A DNA stretch of 64,000 nucleotides from Onthophagus taurus (GCF_036711975.1 NC_091968.1:22072001-22136000), one strand, 5' to 3'. Counted from the first letter of the stretch, positions 22,801-33,493 are shown. Numbers and translations: made by a program. Notes: generated from the sequence alone by a model not told the origin.

Positions 22801-24002
22801 TTACTTGAGAGGTTGGAAATGGAGTATTTATGTCCCTTATTGAGAAAGTCTAGTTCTTCACGATTGAATAATTGTATATTATTATTTTTTATTATATTTA
22901 TTTTCTTTTTCCACATGGCATTCAATTCTGGTCTTACAATTAGTATGAATTTTGTTTGTTCGATTATTTCTTACAATTCCAAATAATGTAATCTTACAAT
23001 TAAAATATTATAAATAAAATTAATTTTTCTATTGAGAAAATCCAAATGTTTATGTTGATTTTTAATTTCATTGTTGTAATGTCCGTTCGATGTAACTTTA
23101 CTTTATATTTTAATGTGTTAATCTGTAAAATTTTGAATCTTTTCTACGAAACTTTAATATATAATCATCATTAATATTGTGACAAAGAAAAGCAATAGAA
23201 ATATCTTTTTAAAAAGTTGAAAGTGCACGTGCAAATTTTTTGAACTCAAGTTTTTAAATTTAACGAGACTTACTGTCTCTCTTTTCAATTTTATAACTTC
23301 AATTAAATATTGTTCACTATCGAGACGTTAGTCGAAACATGTTAAGCTAAATTTAAGAATAATAAACCAGTAAAAAAATAAATTGATTATAATTTTCGTC
23401 TTTTACATTTAATATAATACTGGTAAAATGGATTATACACAATCAACATTGATTATTGATTATTAAAAAAATCACCATTTTGCCTTAACTTTTTTGACAG
23501 ATTAATTTAAAAAATTCTTTTCTCGGTTATTAATACAAACGAAGAAATTAAAATTTGTGACTTTATTAAGAATTAATTAACAATTCTAACTCAAAAAACC
23601 GTTTTAAAACATCTCAATTACTCTTTAAGATATCATTTGTTAAAAAATCATGATTTAGAGTGATATTTTTTGCAAGATTAAACAAAACGTTTTGTATGTG
23701 CCTTATTAATAATCGTAGATGATTCAAATTTGGCGAATTTAATCAAAATTAATTAATAATTCCAATGTTGAAACCCGCTTTTTTCTATCTGTTTTAGTTT
23801 CTGCGAGAAAAGTTGTTAATAATTCACATAAATGTTATCTTAGCGCTAGTTAATAAGAATTATTATCTAAGCAATCCATTATTTGTGATGTTTTTAAGCT
23901 TTTATGATGATGTAAGATTAAAAATAAGAAAAAAAGTGGACTTACCTCCATCGACAAAGCAATCGAGTATAAAATTATGAAATATTTAAAAAATCCTGTC
24001 AT
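13804..24002 (-). CDS. Receptor tyrosine kinase A (tandem paralogue, Torso/FGFR-like kinase)
   Basis: Single-pass membrane tyrosine kinase. Exons, minus strand: 24002-23946, 15994-15874, 15811-15599, 15542-15214, 15161-14980, 14915-14864, 14808-13804; they join in frame to 652 aa. Exon 1 encodes a signal peptide (MTGFFKYFIILYSIALS). The ectodomain is about 220 residues, with CVDGKCNC, many N-glycosylation sites and an FN3-like stretch. TM is ISVILLLVIVALW, then basic SRRRRS. The kinase has all key motifs: GKGAFGEV, VAVK, THRDLAARN, SDFGLSR, WMALEAIE in place of APE, and SDVWSFG. An in-frame upstream ATG at 24041 is possible but would precede the signal peptide. The exon 4 donor (gtcgaa) is weak, and a small intron (14979-14916) is absent from RTK B. 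Intron 1 is 8 kb of mobile elements. Ligand unknown; the exact RTK class is not resolved. Confidence 0.88.
15995..16149. other. RTK A intron 1, 3' part
   Basis: Intronic AT-rich DNA next to the exon 2 acceptor. A segment with 'ctctttaagatatcattt' (about 16042) recurs in the same orientation near 23629, so intron sequence was locally duplicated before or along with the Penelope insertion between them. Confidence 0.4.
16395..17135 (+). mobile_element. Fold-back Penelope-like insertion with 11-bp target duplication
   Basis: A 741-base insertion inside the pseudo-LTR of the older element. The 11-mer 'atttctattac' flanks it at 16384-16394 and 17136-17146. It has two inverted arms, about 16424-16642 and 16922-17137, nearly identical, around a loop of about 280 bases. 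The loop encodes, on the + strand at 16807-16915, a GIY-YIG endonuclease piece (QLNCTDCNKIYIGESKQHLK), the C-terminal domain of Penelope-like proteins. So this is a 5'-truncated copy whose 3' terminal sequence is also present inverted at its 5' end. Confidence 0.8.
17255..18050. other. RTK A intron 1, unassigned repetitive DNA
   Basis: AT-rich sequence between the Penelope end and the Transib region. Two 'atacaggtg' stretches (about 17363 and 17657) resemble degraded mariner-MITE ends, but no pair can be defined. No gene seen. Confidence 0.4.
18000..18325. repeat. Short direct repeat, two copies of about 180 bases
   Basis: The stretch 'caatgaatgatgaaccaact' occurs at about 18124 and 18302. 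Preceding words such as 'gaatgttaat' also recur at about 18042 and 18253. Two diverged head-to-tail copies lie just downstream of the Transib reading frame (minus strand) and may be its 3' untranslated end. Confidence 0.5.
18327..20329 (-). pseudogene. Transib-type (RAG1-core-related) transposase pseudogene
   Basis: DDE transposase of the Transib superfamily, the group related to vertebrate RAG1. The minus-strand ORF 20329-19289 opens MDLKTNEDLFNIVNKIKKL and holds the first catalytic region (ISKWGFDGASSQSNYKQ). An in-frame TAA at 19289 interrupts it. The same frame continues MADLQNQINALT to VMTMIDGKVTTVISNTPSA, with the presumed second aspartate. A frameshift near 19150 leads to NNLSVVLTKEVRCDVLKYGL. 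The last part (to 18327) has GWYYMPSSVHKLLIHG and the glutamate region IGKLSEEAGEARNKDFRKFR, then NEDVMHNLLISSDPL. All three DDE motifs are visible; one stop and one shift break it. TIRs were not found. Sits in RTK A intron 1. Confidence 0.82.
20483..20674. mobile_element. MITE with ~20-bp terminal inverted repeats (about 190 bp)
   Basis: The left end 'ggctgggttcacacggcacg' and the right end 'gtgcgtgtgaacccggctta' are inverted repeats enclosing AT-rich noncoding DNA. The right end abuts TTAA and the left end CTAA, which would fit a piggyBac-like target, but this is only suggestive. Confidence 0.65.
20690..21250. other. RTK A intron 1, no gene seen
   Basis: AT-rich intronic sequence including a (ta)n run near 20927-20938. 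Nothing recognisable. Confidence 0.5.
21430..21859. mobile_element. Internally deleted derivative of the 55.4-57.3 kb mariner
   Basis: From 21441 the sequence matches the left inner part of the mariner at 55395-57260 ('gatattttcttaataatg', 'tacgatatacggtattacac'). From about 21640 it matches that element's right part ('gaggatggcgttgacaag', 'atatcagcggttctcaaa'), ending in 'caccctg' plus TA at 21858-21859. The transposase gene is missing, as in a MITE. The left terminal repeat is lost. It interrupts the Penelope RT frame. Confidence 0.8.
21867..22985 (-). pseudogene. Penelope-like reverse transcriptase relic
   Basis: Minus-strand fragments of a Penelope-like protein. Near 22840 is LDFLNKGHKYSI; at 22379-22089 NFTLLLFDVTNLYINIPVKE and ILNLLQICIEQNFFQF; at about 22030-21867 DMLIVWNDDGLNLV and LNFLDLTLINN. 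These are the order and words of Penelope RT fingers, palm and thumb. Several stops and shifts make it dead; the frame is cut at 21867 by the mariner derivative. Confidence 0.75.
23416..23945. other. RTK A intron 1, 5' part
   Basis: AT-rich intron DNA next to exon 1. The segment around 23850-23945 resembles the start of RTK B intron 1 (about 48085-48165), a leftover of the gene duplication. No gene seen. Confidence 0.45.
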
Positions 24003-24066
24003 TTTGATGCAACGCAAGTTACGCCAAAAATGATGTAACATTCAAAAACGCATTCACCGGGCACAT
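24003..24066 (-). promoter_or_regulatory. RTK A 5' UTR part of first coding exon, with short upstream ORF
   Basis: A good acceptor ('actttgcag') ends just before 24066, and the paralogue has one in the same place (exon start 48264). The exon therefore begins at 24066 with 64 bases of leader. It starts with an ATG opening a 15-codon upstream ORF (24066-24019, ends TAA) in a different frame from the receptor. Confidence 0.55.
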
Positions 24067-24119
24067 CTGCAAAGTAAAGTCATTAATATTTTATATTTCC
24101 TGGCATATTTTACACTGTA

Positions 24120-24182
24120 AACAATTTCTTTGACCCTTTTCTTTGAGTTGTGATGAAATTTTCGAACAAAAATAAACTTGAG
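24120..24182 (-). promoter_or_regulatory. Conserved block upstream of the first coding exon (RTK A)
   Basis: Matches 48305-48368 of RTK B ('acccttttctttgag' and 'tgatgaaattttt'-type stretches, then 'aaataaacttga'). Intronic if the promoter call at 24998 is right. Conservation between old paralogues suggests a regulatory or splicing role. Confidence 0.5.
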
Positions 24183-24601
24183 TCTTGAAAAATTTTGAAT
24201 TGTTTAGACAATGTCCGTGAATAATTTATATTAATATATTTAGCTGACTAGTTTAGTAAATGAAGATGAAGTGATTACAAGAAATAACTTATTGATTACA
24301 TTTAAACCAAATCCGGTACATTTAAAATAGGATTAAAAAATAAATAAAGTGACTTGTACGTAAATCTACTTATATTTATAATTCGCTAAATGTAATCAAA
24401 TTGAAATATTTATATAAACCTTGGATTGTTGGAAATTTTATTACGGAAATAAGAAAATAAATAAAATTTTATACATATCTAGTATTAATTGAACAAGTCC
24501 AAATTTTCGGCGATGAAGATACGATCTTCAGGAACTAATGCAACTTAAGACATCAATTCTCGATGATGCGAGTGCAAAAACTGCATCCTAACATATTTAG
24601 A

Positions 24602-24706
24602 TATAAATTTCATTTCTGAAACTTCCCTTAACGTTGTTTACTCGGGATCGTTATAGAAATTTACTCATCTAATTGATTTGGTAAACATAGCACCATAATG
24701 ACGTAC
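24602..24706. promoter_or_regulatory. Conserved 105-bp noncoding block (RTK A copy)
   Basis: Almost identical to 54015-54119 upstream of RTK B coding exon 1: 'tgtttactcgggatcgttat', 'ttactcatctaattgatttg', 'acatagcaccataatgacgt'. It lies between the predicted transcription start and the first coding exon in both genes, so it is probably a first-intron enhancer retained after duplication. Confidence 0.65.
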
Positions 24707-24954
24707 CTAGTTTAAATGTTTGCTTTAAATGTTTAATTTCCTGATTTATTAATCCGATTTTTATTTATTATACTTACAATGAAGTCATTAAAAAAACACT
24801 TACAAATTAAATTAAATTGAAGTAAACCCCAATCAAAGAAAATGGTGAATAATATTTGTTGGAACTTACAAAAAAGCACGTTTATAAACAAATTTTATCC
24901 TAACCAGATTTCTATCACAACAATTTAATTTTTGCGTTAAAACAGGTAAATAAA

Positions 24955-25085
24955 TTTTATCGAAATTGTACGCGGTGCGCGAGGATTAACGTAGAACTGA
25001 ACGATTATCCGCTAAGGTACGCAGATTAATGCAATCGTTTCAGTTTGATAATACCAGCAACGTGCCGAATTACTAAAACAATTTC
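24955..25085 (-). promoter_or_regulatory. RTK A core promoter: initiator plus DPE-like motif
   Basis: On the minus strand TCAGTT (25000-24995) matches the arthropod initiator, with A+1 at 24998. At +28 to +32 (24971-24967) is GTACA, four of five to the DPE consensus RGWYV. No TATA box at -30. The flanks, including GATAATCG just upstream and CTACGT just downstream, are shared with RTK B. Confidence 0.6.
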
Positions 25086-25264
25086 TGAGAAATAAGTAAA
25101 CTAAGTTTACCTACTGGTTTCGCAGAAATTTAGGGAAGATTGATGATTAGTTTATTACCCTAAAATAGTTTTGTAGTAAAATAGTAAAGTAGTTTTGTTT
25201 CTCAATTTACAACGGTTTTGGAGAAATTAATTTGTTTTGCATAACAATCGTCAAAACATATATA

Positions 25265-26065
25265 CAGGGTGCATCTGAATGACTGCAACAAACTTCAAGG
25301 GGTGATTCTTTAGTGAATCTTAAGGGTACTTTGATATATGAACCATGGGCGACTTCGGCCATGGCGGAAGGTTTTGGTTTAATTTTTTTTCTCAAAAACC
25401 ATAAACGCTAGGAAAATGAAATTCGGGGAATATGTTTAACTCATAATAGGGCACGTTTTGGCCTTATTTGTACTTTCAACCGACCCTTCTAAACTACTAA
25501 ACGTAACCACTCCTTTACATTTTTGCTCAAATTTTTTTATGCAGATGATAAATACGTTAGAAAAATTTTACATAGGTAGATGAAGTGCCAACTACGATGA
25601 GGTAACTTTTGTAACTGCAATGACGTAAACAAGGCTTGCAGATATTTAAAAATACCTTTTTTCTGGCTTAACCACTTATGTAATCAAAATCTATAAGAGA
25701 CAAAAACGGTTTAGAACTGAATGGGCTATTTAGAAATTATAATAATGTAATCGTCGCCTGGTCAGAAAAAAAATGGAGTAATATCCGGTGAACACATGAC
25801 TTTTCCATCATTCCTGTGTTTCTAAAATTGTATCAAAAACCATAAAAAGACGTTAATTGAACCTAGGAACCCCCTTCTGAATAATGGTTTCAATTGATTT
25901 ACGCGTTTTCGAGTTATAAAAAATAAAAGAATTTTTTTTGCTAACTTTGAAGTCCTCTAGCGGCAAAACGAAGCAACTTTGGATAATATAACTTAACTTA
26001 AATCGACCTATTTTGAGCCAAGGAATCTGTGGCCTTCCGTTGTACACGCATTTCGGAGACACCTG
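25265..26065. mobile_element. Possible mariner-type MITE-like unit with TA flanks
   Basis: The left end 'tacagggtgcatctgaatg' and right end 'cacctgta' are both flanked by TA. The inverted match is short and imperfect. No transposase frame inside. Placed as a candidate only. Confidence 0.35.
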
Positions 26066-26084
26066 TATAGTATATAGTATAACA

Positions 26085-27200
26085 CATCCTTAAAGGTGGT
26101 GCCAATAATAACGAAGCATTTATGCATTGCCATAAACAAATGTATGAGAGAAGGAGTCTTTCCTAATGAATTAAAATTTGCAAAAATAACCCCCATAAAA
26201 ACTATTACTAATTATCGACCAATATCAAATATTACCGGTAATGTCAAAAGTCTTGGAAATAATAATAAAAGAGAACATAATGAAACATGTAATAAATGAA
26301 AATATTTTAACAGAATACCAACATGGTTACCAACAAAATAAATCAACATCAGCACTGCAAAGCGTAATAAAACAAATAATCAATGGTTTGGATAGTCAAA
26401 AGTACACTCAAATTGCGTTTTGCGACTTAAGTAAGGGGTTTGACTCTGTTAATCATGACATTCTCTTAAAGAAATTGGAATGGTATGGTTTGAAAAATAA
26501 TGTATTAAAAATAGTGTCGTCATATTTCCGGGATTGATATCAAGAGGTCCAGTGGAAAGGTACCTCTTCGGAGTGGAGAACTATAACAGCGACCTCTACT
26601 TTTTCTGCTATACATAAATGACTTGCCAAGCAATACACGCTGATTCAATGTGTCTCTATGACGACACATCCTTTATTAATTCTTCTACAGACCTTCTACA
26701 GCTGTAACAAAGAACTAATGAAACGTTAGACCAAGAAACAAAATAAAGGTTTGACTCAAATAATCTGCAGTTAAATAAGGAAAAAACCAAAATTCTTACG
26801 TTTTATACCAAAACAACAAAGGATGTTAAGGACGAAACCGTGAAATTCCTAGGCATAACACTTTCTTCGACCTTAGCGTAGAAAGAACATGCCTAAGCAA
26901 ATAAAAGTTGTTAACATCCTTGTATTGCCTGAGAGTGGTGTCAAGGGTTTTACCGATCAAAGAAACAAAAAGTGTGTATTTTGCATACTATCACAGTATA
27001 GAAACATATTTTTCTTACATGGGGTGCTTCAAACGATATTGAGGTCATCTTTAAAGCTCAAGAAAAAGCCGTTAGAATACTTGCAAAATTGGGTCCAAAT
27101 GAGAGTTGTCAAACGATTTTCAAGGCACTAAAAATACTAACAATACCTTCATGTTTTATTCTATCATGTTTGAATTACATACATACACAACTGACACACA
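26085..27200 (+). pseudogene. Non-LTR retrotransposon reverse transcriptase relic
   Basis: The + strand carries successive RT words in changing frames: TNYRPISNI near 26210, NILTEYQHGYQQNKSTSAL, FCDLSKGFDSVNHDILLKKL near 26420, then LLFLLYINDLPS near 26600, a degenerate YDDT, and the C-terminal IFKAQEKAVRILAKLG near 27050. Many stops and shifts. Jockey/CR1-like order. Both ends are lost, the 3' side about 100 bases before satellite DNA. Confidence 0.8.
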
Positions 27201-27293
27201 CGTCATGAATGTGACATATTGGTACTACTACATAGAGTTTCAAAATCACAAAATAACTTCCATTATCACCAAAATTAAAAGGTTTGAACACTG

Positions 27294-28830
27294 AAAAGTC
27301 ACAGTTTTGGAGAAAATTTTTTTTTTCTTTAACCCCACTTTTAAGAAACGTCAAATCGATATCCGATTTTTAAAGGTTTCTATTAAAGGAAAGGTTCACC
27401 CTAAAAACTTTAAATTTGGTATAACACAACCTTAAAGGTTCCTTTATACCCTCAAAAAGTTTCATTTCTTAATTTTCAACAGTTTTGGAGAAAATAATTT
27501 TTTCTTTAACCCCACTTTTCAGAAACGTCAAATCGATATGCGATTTTTAAAAATTTATATTAAACGGAAGGTTCTCCCCAAAAACTTTAAATTTGGTATA
27601 ACACAACCTTAAAGGTTCCTTTATACCCTCAAAAAGTTTCATTTCTTAATTTTCAACAGTTTTGGAGAAAATTTTTTTTTTCTTTAACCCCACTTTTAAG
27701 AAACGTCAAATCGATATCCGATTTTTAATGGTTTCTATTAAAAGAAAGGTTCACCCTAAAAACTTTAAATTTGGTATAACACAACCTTAAAGGTTCCTTT
27801 ATACCCTCAAAAAGTTTCATTTGTTAATTTTCAACAGTTTTGGAAAAATAATTTTTTCTTTAACCCCACTTTTCAGAAACGTCAAATCGATATGCGATTT
27901 TTAAAAATTTATATTAAACGAAAGGTTCGCCCCAAAAACTTTAAATTTGGTATAACACAACCTTAAAGGTTCCTTTATACCCTCAAAAAGTTTCATTTCT
28001 TAATTTTCAACAGTTTTGGAGAAAATACTTTTTTCTTTAACCCCACTTTTAAGAAACGTCAAATCGATATGCGATTTCTAAAAATTTATATTAAACGAAA
28101 GGTTCGCCCCAAAAACTTTAAATTTGGTATAACACAACCTTAAAGGTTCCTTTATACCCTCAAAAAAGTTTAATTTCTTAAGTTTCAACAGTTTTCGACA
28201 AAATAGTTTTTTTTGTTTAATCCCACTTTCAAGAAACGTCAAATCGATATGCGATTTTTAGAAATTTATATAAAATGAATTGTTCACTCTGGAAGCTTAT
28301 AATTTGGTATAACTTAACCTTAAAGGTTCGTTTCTAACCTCAAAAAGTTTCATTTCTTAATTTTCAACAGTTTTGGAGAAAATAATTTTTTTCTTTAACC
28401 CCACTTTTAAGAAACGTCAAATCGATATGATGGTTTTTAATAATTTATATTAAACGAAAGGTTCACCCTAAAAACTTTAAATTTGGTATAACACAACCTT
28501 AAAGGTTACTTTATACCCTCAAAAAGTTTCATTTCTTAATTTTCAACAGTTTTGGAGAAAATAATTTTTTTCTTTAACCCCACTTTTTTAAGAAACGTCA
28601 AATCGATATGCGATTTTTAAAAATTTATATTAAACGAAAGGTACACCCTAAAAACTTTAAATTTCGTATAACACAACTTTAAAGGTTCCTTTATACCCTC
28701 AAAAAGTTTCATTTCTTAATTTTGAACAGTTTTGGAGAAAATAATTTTTTTCTTTAACCCCACTTTTAAGAAATGTCAAATCGATATGCGATTTTTAAAA
28801 ACTTTTTAAAAACAAAAGGTTGAACCTTTA
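27294..28830. repeat. ~177-bp satellite, array 1 (between RTK A and B)
   Basis: About 8.5 head-to-tail copies. The marker 'gaaacgtcaaatcgatat' starts at 27345, 27522, 27700 and 27876, giving 176-178 bases. The monomer contains 'aaggttcctttatacc', 'agtttcatttcttaat' and 'cagttttggagaaaat'. Same family as the arrays at 30.2-33.2 and 41.4-47.2 kb. Confidence 0.92.
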
Positions 28831-29440
28831 TTTCCAACAGGTTATTAAGGATTATTTTGCAAATTTTAATCATTAAAATCGTTTGGTTTCTCGATTTTTG
28901 CAACAAAATACTTTTTTCTCTTTGTTAATGTTAAATTAATAATGAATTAAATAATAACATTCGTTCTTAGTCAATAAATATACTTTTGGCAAATGCTATA
29001 CTTGATGAATGATATTTTATACTTTTATTCCATGCACAGAGCTTTTTTCGGCTATCATTGTTACTAAGATTAGAATTTTCTGTAACTTGTTATAAATATG
29101 GTAGGTGCAGAACTTATCATCAACTTTTTGGTAAGGTAAACTTTAACAGATCCGTTTCTGGACTTACTGCAAAATTGTATCTGTATTGATCTGTCATCCT
29201 CTGATTTTCATCTCTAATAAGTTGCAGAAATTTTTAAATAGAACTTGGAAAGCGCAAAAAAGATAAAACTAAATCCAAGTTTTACTAAATCAATACTTGA
29301 AAATCATTCCAAATTAATCTCAACCTGAGTTGATCAAAATCTCATTCTAACTTAATTCAAAACCAACTCAACTGATTTCCTAAACACCAATCTAACACAA
29401 AACCCAGACTTCAAGATACCAAACCCAACCCAAGTAATAA
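28831..29440. other. Unassigned intergenic DNA
   Basis: AT-rich sequence between two repeat arrays; no coding or RNA feature recognised. Confidence 0.5.
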
Positions 29441-30085
29441 TATCAAAAATCATAGGTGTGTTTATAGATGAGATTTGTATAGAATTAAATGAAATGTGTG
29501 TATTAGTCGTGTTACAAAGGATATTTTGTATATTTTACAAGCAAAAAATTTACAAAAAAATGAATATTATAAATTTAGAGCATAGGAAATGACTTTTTGC
29601 ACCCGCGTAATTTTTTTTACTACAGCCAAATTTGAATTGCGAGTACTCATCATGTTCCATAGATCATTTAGAACATATTAGGAACAAAAAAAAAATTTAA
29701 AAATTAAAATTGAGAATTTAGAGGTTAAGGAACCAACTATTTTTGATATTGCCAAAATTGAAATGTGTCTATTAGTCGTGTTCCAAAGGATATTTTATGT
29801 ATTCTAGAAGAAAAAAATTTTTCAAGAATTTTCAAAAAACAAAAATTTCAAATTTAGTGCTAAGGAAATGACTTTTTGCACCCGCGTATTTTTTTTTGCT
29901 ACTGCCAAATTTGAATTGCGTGTACTCATCGTGTTCCTTAGATCATTTTGAACATTTTAAGAACAAAAAAAAGTTAACAAAACCAAAATTGCGAATTTAG
30001 AAGTTAAGTGACCAAGTATTTCTGATATTGTCAAAATTAAATGTGTGTATTAGTCGTGTTACAAAAGATATTTTAGGTAATTTAG
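29440..30085. repeat. ~275-bp tandem repeat, about 2.3 copies
   Basis: The marker 'tattagtcgtgtt' recurs at about 29501, 29770 and 30049. Each unit is itself two related halves: 'tattagtcgtgttccaaagg' and 'tactcatcatgttccataga' begin equivalent half-units. The stretch 'gactttttgcacccgcgta' occurs in two copies. Confidence 0.75.
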
Positions 30086-30214
30086 AGCTTTTTTGAATAA
30101 ACGTTGGTTCAGAAATGAGGTTTTACTAAAATCGAATTAAATCGAAATAACTTATATCAAAGTCAACATATTTTCTCGCATATAATTAAAAAGTGTATTA
30201 AAAGCTATAATATT

Positions 30215-33200
30215 TCATTTAAAAATTTTTTTCTTTAATCACACTTTTAAGAAACGTCAAGCCGGTATGCTATTTTCAAAAATGTATATCAAACGAATTG
30301 TTCTCCCCGGAAGCATATAATTTCGTATAACCTAACCTGAAAGGTTCGTTTATAACCTCAAAAAGTTTCATTTCGTCAAAATCGACATGCGATTTTTAAA
30401 AATTTATATTAAACGAAAGGTTCACCCTAAAAACATAGAATTTGGTATAACCTAACCTTCAAGGTCCCTTTATAACCTCAAAAAGTTTCATTTCTTAATC
30501 TCCAACGGTTTTGGAGAAAATAATTTTTATCTTTAATCTCACTTTTAAGAAACGTCAAATAGATATGCTATTTTTGAAAAATTATATAAAATGAATTGTT
30601 CACTCTGGAAGCTTATAATTAGGTATAACCTAACCTTATAGGTTCTTTTATAACCTCAAAATGTTTCATTTCTTAATCTCCAACCGTTTTGGAGAAAATA
30701 ATTTTTATCTTTAATCACATTTTCAAGAAACGTCAAATCGATATGCGATTTTTAAAAATTTATATAAAATGATTTGTTCACTCTGGAAGCTTATAATTTG
30801 GTATAACCTAACCTTAAAGGTTCCTTTATAACCTCAAAAAGTTTCATTTCTTAATCTCCAACCGTTTTGGAGAAAATTATTTTTAATCACACTTTTAAGA
30901 GACACCAAATCGATAAGCGATTTTTAAAAATTTATATAAAATGAATTGTTCACTCAGGAAGGTTATAATTTGGTATAACTTAGCCTTAAAGGTTCCTTTA
31001 TAACCTCAAAAAGTTTCATTTCTTAATCTCCAACGGTTTTGGAGAAAATAATTTTTATCTTTAATCTCACTTTTAAGAAACGTCAAATAGATATGCTATC
31101 TTTGAAAAATTATATAAAATGAATTGTTCACTCTGGAAGCTTATAATTTGGTATAACCTAACCTTATAGGTTCTTTTATAACCTCAAAATGTTTCATTTC
31201 TTAATCTCCAACCGTTTTGGAGAAAATAATTTTTATCTTTAATCACATTTTCAAGAAACGTCAAATCGATATGCGATTTTTAAAAATTTATATAAAATGA
31301 TTTGTTCACTCTGGAAGCTTATAATTTGGTATAACCTAACCTTAAAGGTTCCTTTATAACCTCAAAAAGTTTCATTTCTTAATCTCCAACCGTTTTGGAG
31401 AAAATTATTTTTAATCACACTTTTAAGAGACACCAAATCGATATGCGATTTTTAAAAATTTATATAAAATGAATTGTTCACTCAGGAAGGTTATAATTTG
31501 GTATAACTTAGCCTTAAAGGTTCCTTTATAACCTCAAAAAGTTTCATTTCTTAATCTCCAACGGTTTTGGAGAAAATAATTTTTATATTTAATCTCACTT
31601 TTAAGAAACGTCAAATAGATATGCTATCTTTGAAAAATTATATAAAATGAATTGTTCACTCTGGAAGCTTATAATTTGGTATAACCTAACCTTATAGGTT
31701 CTTTTATAACCTCAAAATGTTTCATTTCTTAATCTCCAACCGTTTTGGAGAAAATAATTTTTATCTTTAATCACATTTTCAAGAAACGTCAAATCGATAT
31801 GCGATTTTTAAAAATTTATATAAAATGATTTGTTCAGTCTGGAAGCTTATAATTTGGTATAACCTAACCTTAAAGGTTCCTTTATAACCTCAAAAAGTTT
31901 CATTTCTTAATCTCCAACCGTTTTGGAGAAAATTATTTTTAATCACACTTTTAAGAGACACCAAATCGATATGCGATTTTTAAAAATTTATATAAAATGA
32001 ATTGTTCACTCAGGAAGGTTATAATTTGGTATAACTTAGCCTTAAAGGTTCCTTTATAACCTCAAAAAGTTTCATTTCTTAATCTCCAACGGTTTTGGAG
32101 AAAATAATTTTTATCTTTAATCTCACTTTTAAGAAACGTCAAATAGATATGCTATCTTTGAAAAATTATATAAAATGAATTGTTCACTCTGGAAGCTTAT
32201 AATTTGGTATAACCTAACCTTATAGGTTCTTTTATAACCTCAAAATGTTTCATTTCTTAATCTCCAACCGTTTTGGAGAAAATAATTTTTATCTTTAATC
32301 ACATTTTCAAGAAACGTCAAATCGATATGCGATATTTAAAAATTTATATAAAATGATTTGTTCACTCTGGAAGCTTATAATTTGGTATAACCTAACCTTA
32401 AAGGTTCCTTTATAACCTCAAAAAGTTTCATTTCTTAATCTCCAACCGTTTTGGAGAAAATTATTTTTAATCACACTTTTAAGAGACACCAAATCGATAT
32501 GCGATTTTTAAAAATTTATATAAAATGAATTGTTCACTCAGGAAGGTTGTAATTTGGTATAACTTAGCCTTAAAGGTTCCTTTATAACCTCAAAAAGTTT
32601 CATTTCTTAATCTCCAACGGTTTTGGAGAAAATAATTTTTATCTTTAATCTCACTTTTAAGAAACGTCAAATAGATATGCTATCTTTGAAAAATTATATA
32701 AAATGAATTGTTCACTCTGGAAGCTTATAATTTGGTATAACCTAACCTTATAGGTTCTTTTATAACCTCAAAATGTTTCATTTCTTAATCTCCAACCGTT
32801 TTGGAGAAAATAATTTTTATCTTTAATCACATTTTCAAGAAACGTCAAATCGATATGCGATATTTAAAAATTTATATAAAATGATTTGTTCACTCTGGAA
32901 GCTTATAATTTGGTATAACCTAACCTTAAAGGTTCCTTTATAACCTCAAAAAGTTTCATTTCTTAATCTCCAACCGTTTTGGAGAAAATTATTTTTAATC
33001 ACACTTTTAAGAGACACCAAATCGATATGCGATTTTTAAAAATTTATATAAAATGAATTGTTCACTCAGGAAGGTTGTAATTTGGTATAACTTAGCCTTA
33101 AAGGTTCCTTTATAACCTCAAAAAGTTTCATTTCTTAATCTCCAACCGTTTTGGAGAAAATAATTTTTTTCTGTAATCACACTTTTAAGAAACGTCAAAT

Positions 33201-33220
33201 GATACGGTTTTTTATGAAAA
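30215..33220. repeat. ~176-bp satellite, array 2, with a 528-bp higher-order unit
   Basis: Same satellite family, here organised as trimers. The variant 'gacaccaaatcgat' recurs at 30901, 31429, 31957, 32485 and 33013, exactly 528 bases apart. The three monomer types are told apart by 'aaatagatatgct', 'aaatcgatatgcgat' with 'tgatttgttcac', and 'gacaccaaatcgat' with 'caggaaggtt'. Repeats of the trimer differ by very few bases, so amplification was recent. Confidence 0.95.
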
Positions 33221-33399
33221 ATTTTTTTCTTTATCCCTTTCAATCATCATCAAATTAAATCTGTGATTAGGCTGATAATGGGTAAAAAACAACTTATCGT
33301 TAAAAATAACAGAAAGTAGCATTTATTAAATTTATTATAAATTATCACCATTAGCTATAATTACTAATAAAAAAAAATTACAATTTTAACATTTCCTAA

Positions 33400-33493
33400 T
33401 CGAATCTTAAGTATAAAACTTAAAAATATAACCAGGTACAAATTTGTCTCGCAAATATAAAATAATAAATTAACAATCTAAAACGTATCTATT
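33400..33493 (-). promoter_or_regulatory. RTK B 3' UTR with block conserved in RTK A
   Basis: 33404-33440 matches 13710-13745 below RTK A. Both lie just after the kinase stop codon, so this is a retained 3' UTR segment. Confidence 0.6.

Larger units (their letters stand above)
16150..23415 (-). mobile_element. Penelope-like element shell with inverted terminal repeats (heavily interrupted)
   Basis: Sequence at 16150-16394 plus 17136-17254 is the reverse complement of 23072-23415. Shared stretches include 'gttagtcgaaacatgttaag', 'gaataataaaccagtaaaaa' and 'ttctacgaaactttaatat'. Between them, on the minus strand, are remnants of a Penelope-type ORF: LDFLNKGHKYSI near 22840 and the RT core from 22379 down to 21867. 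This fits a Penelope-like retroelement on the minus strand with one pseudo-LTR inverted, later invaded by a fold-back Penelope, a Transib, a MITE and a mariner derivative. Confidence 0.7.

Noticed and set aside
22539..22986. Hydrophobic open frames on the + strand
   Set aside because: They are the antisense of the Penelope-like protein relic.
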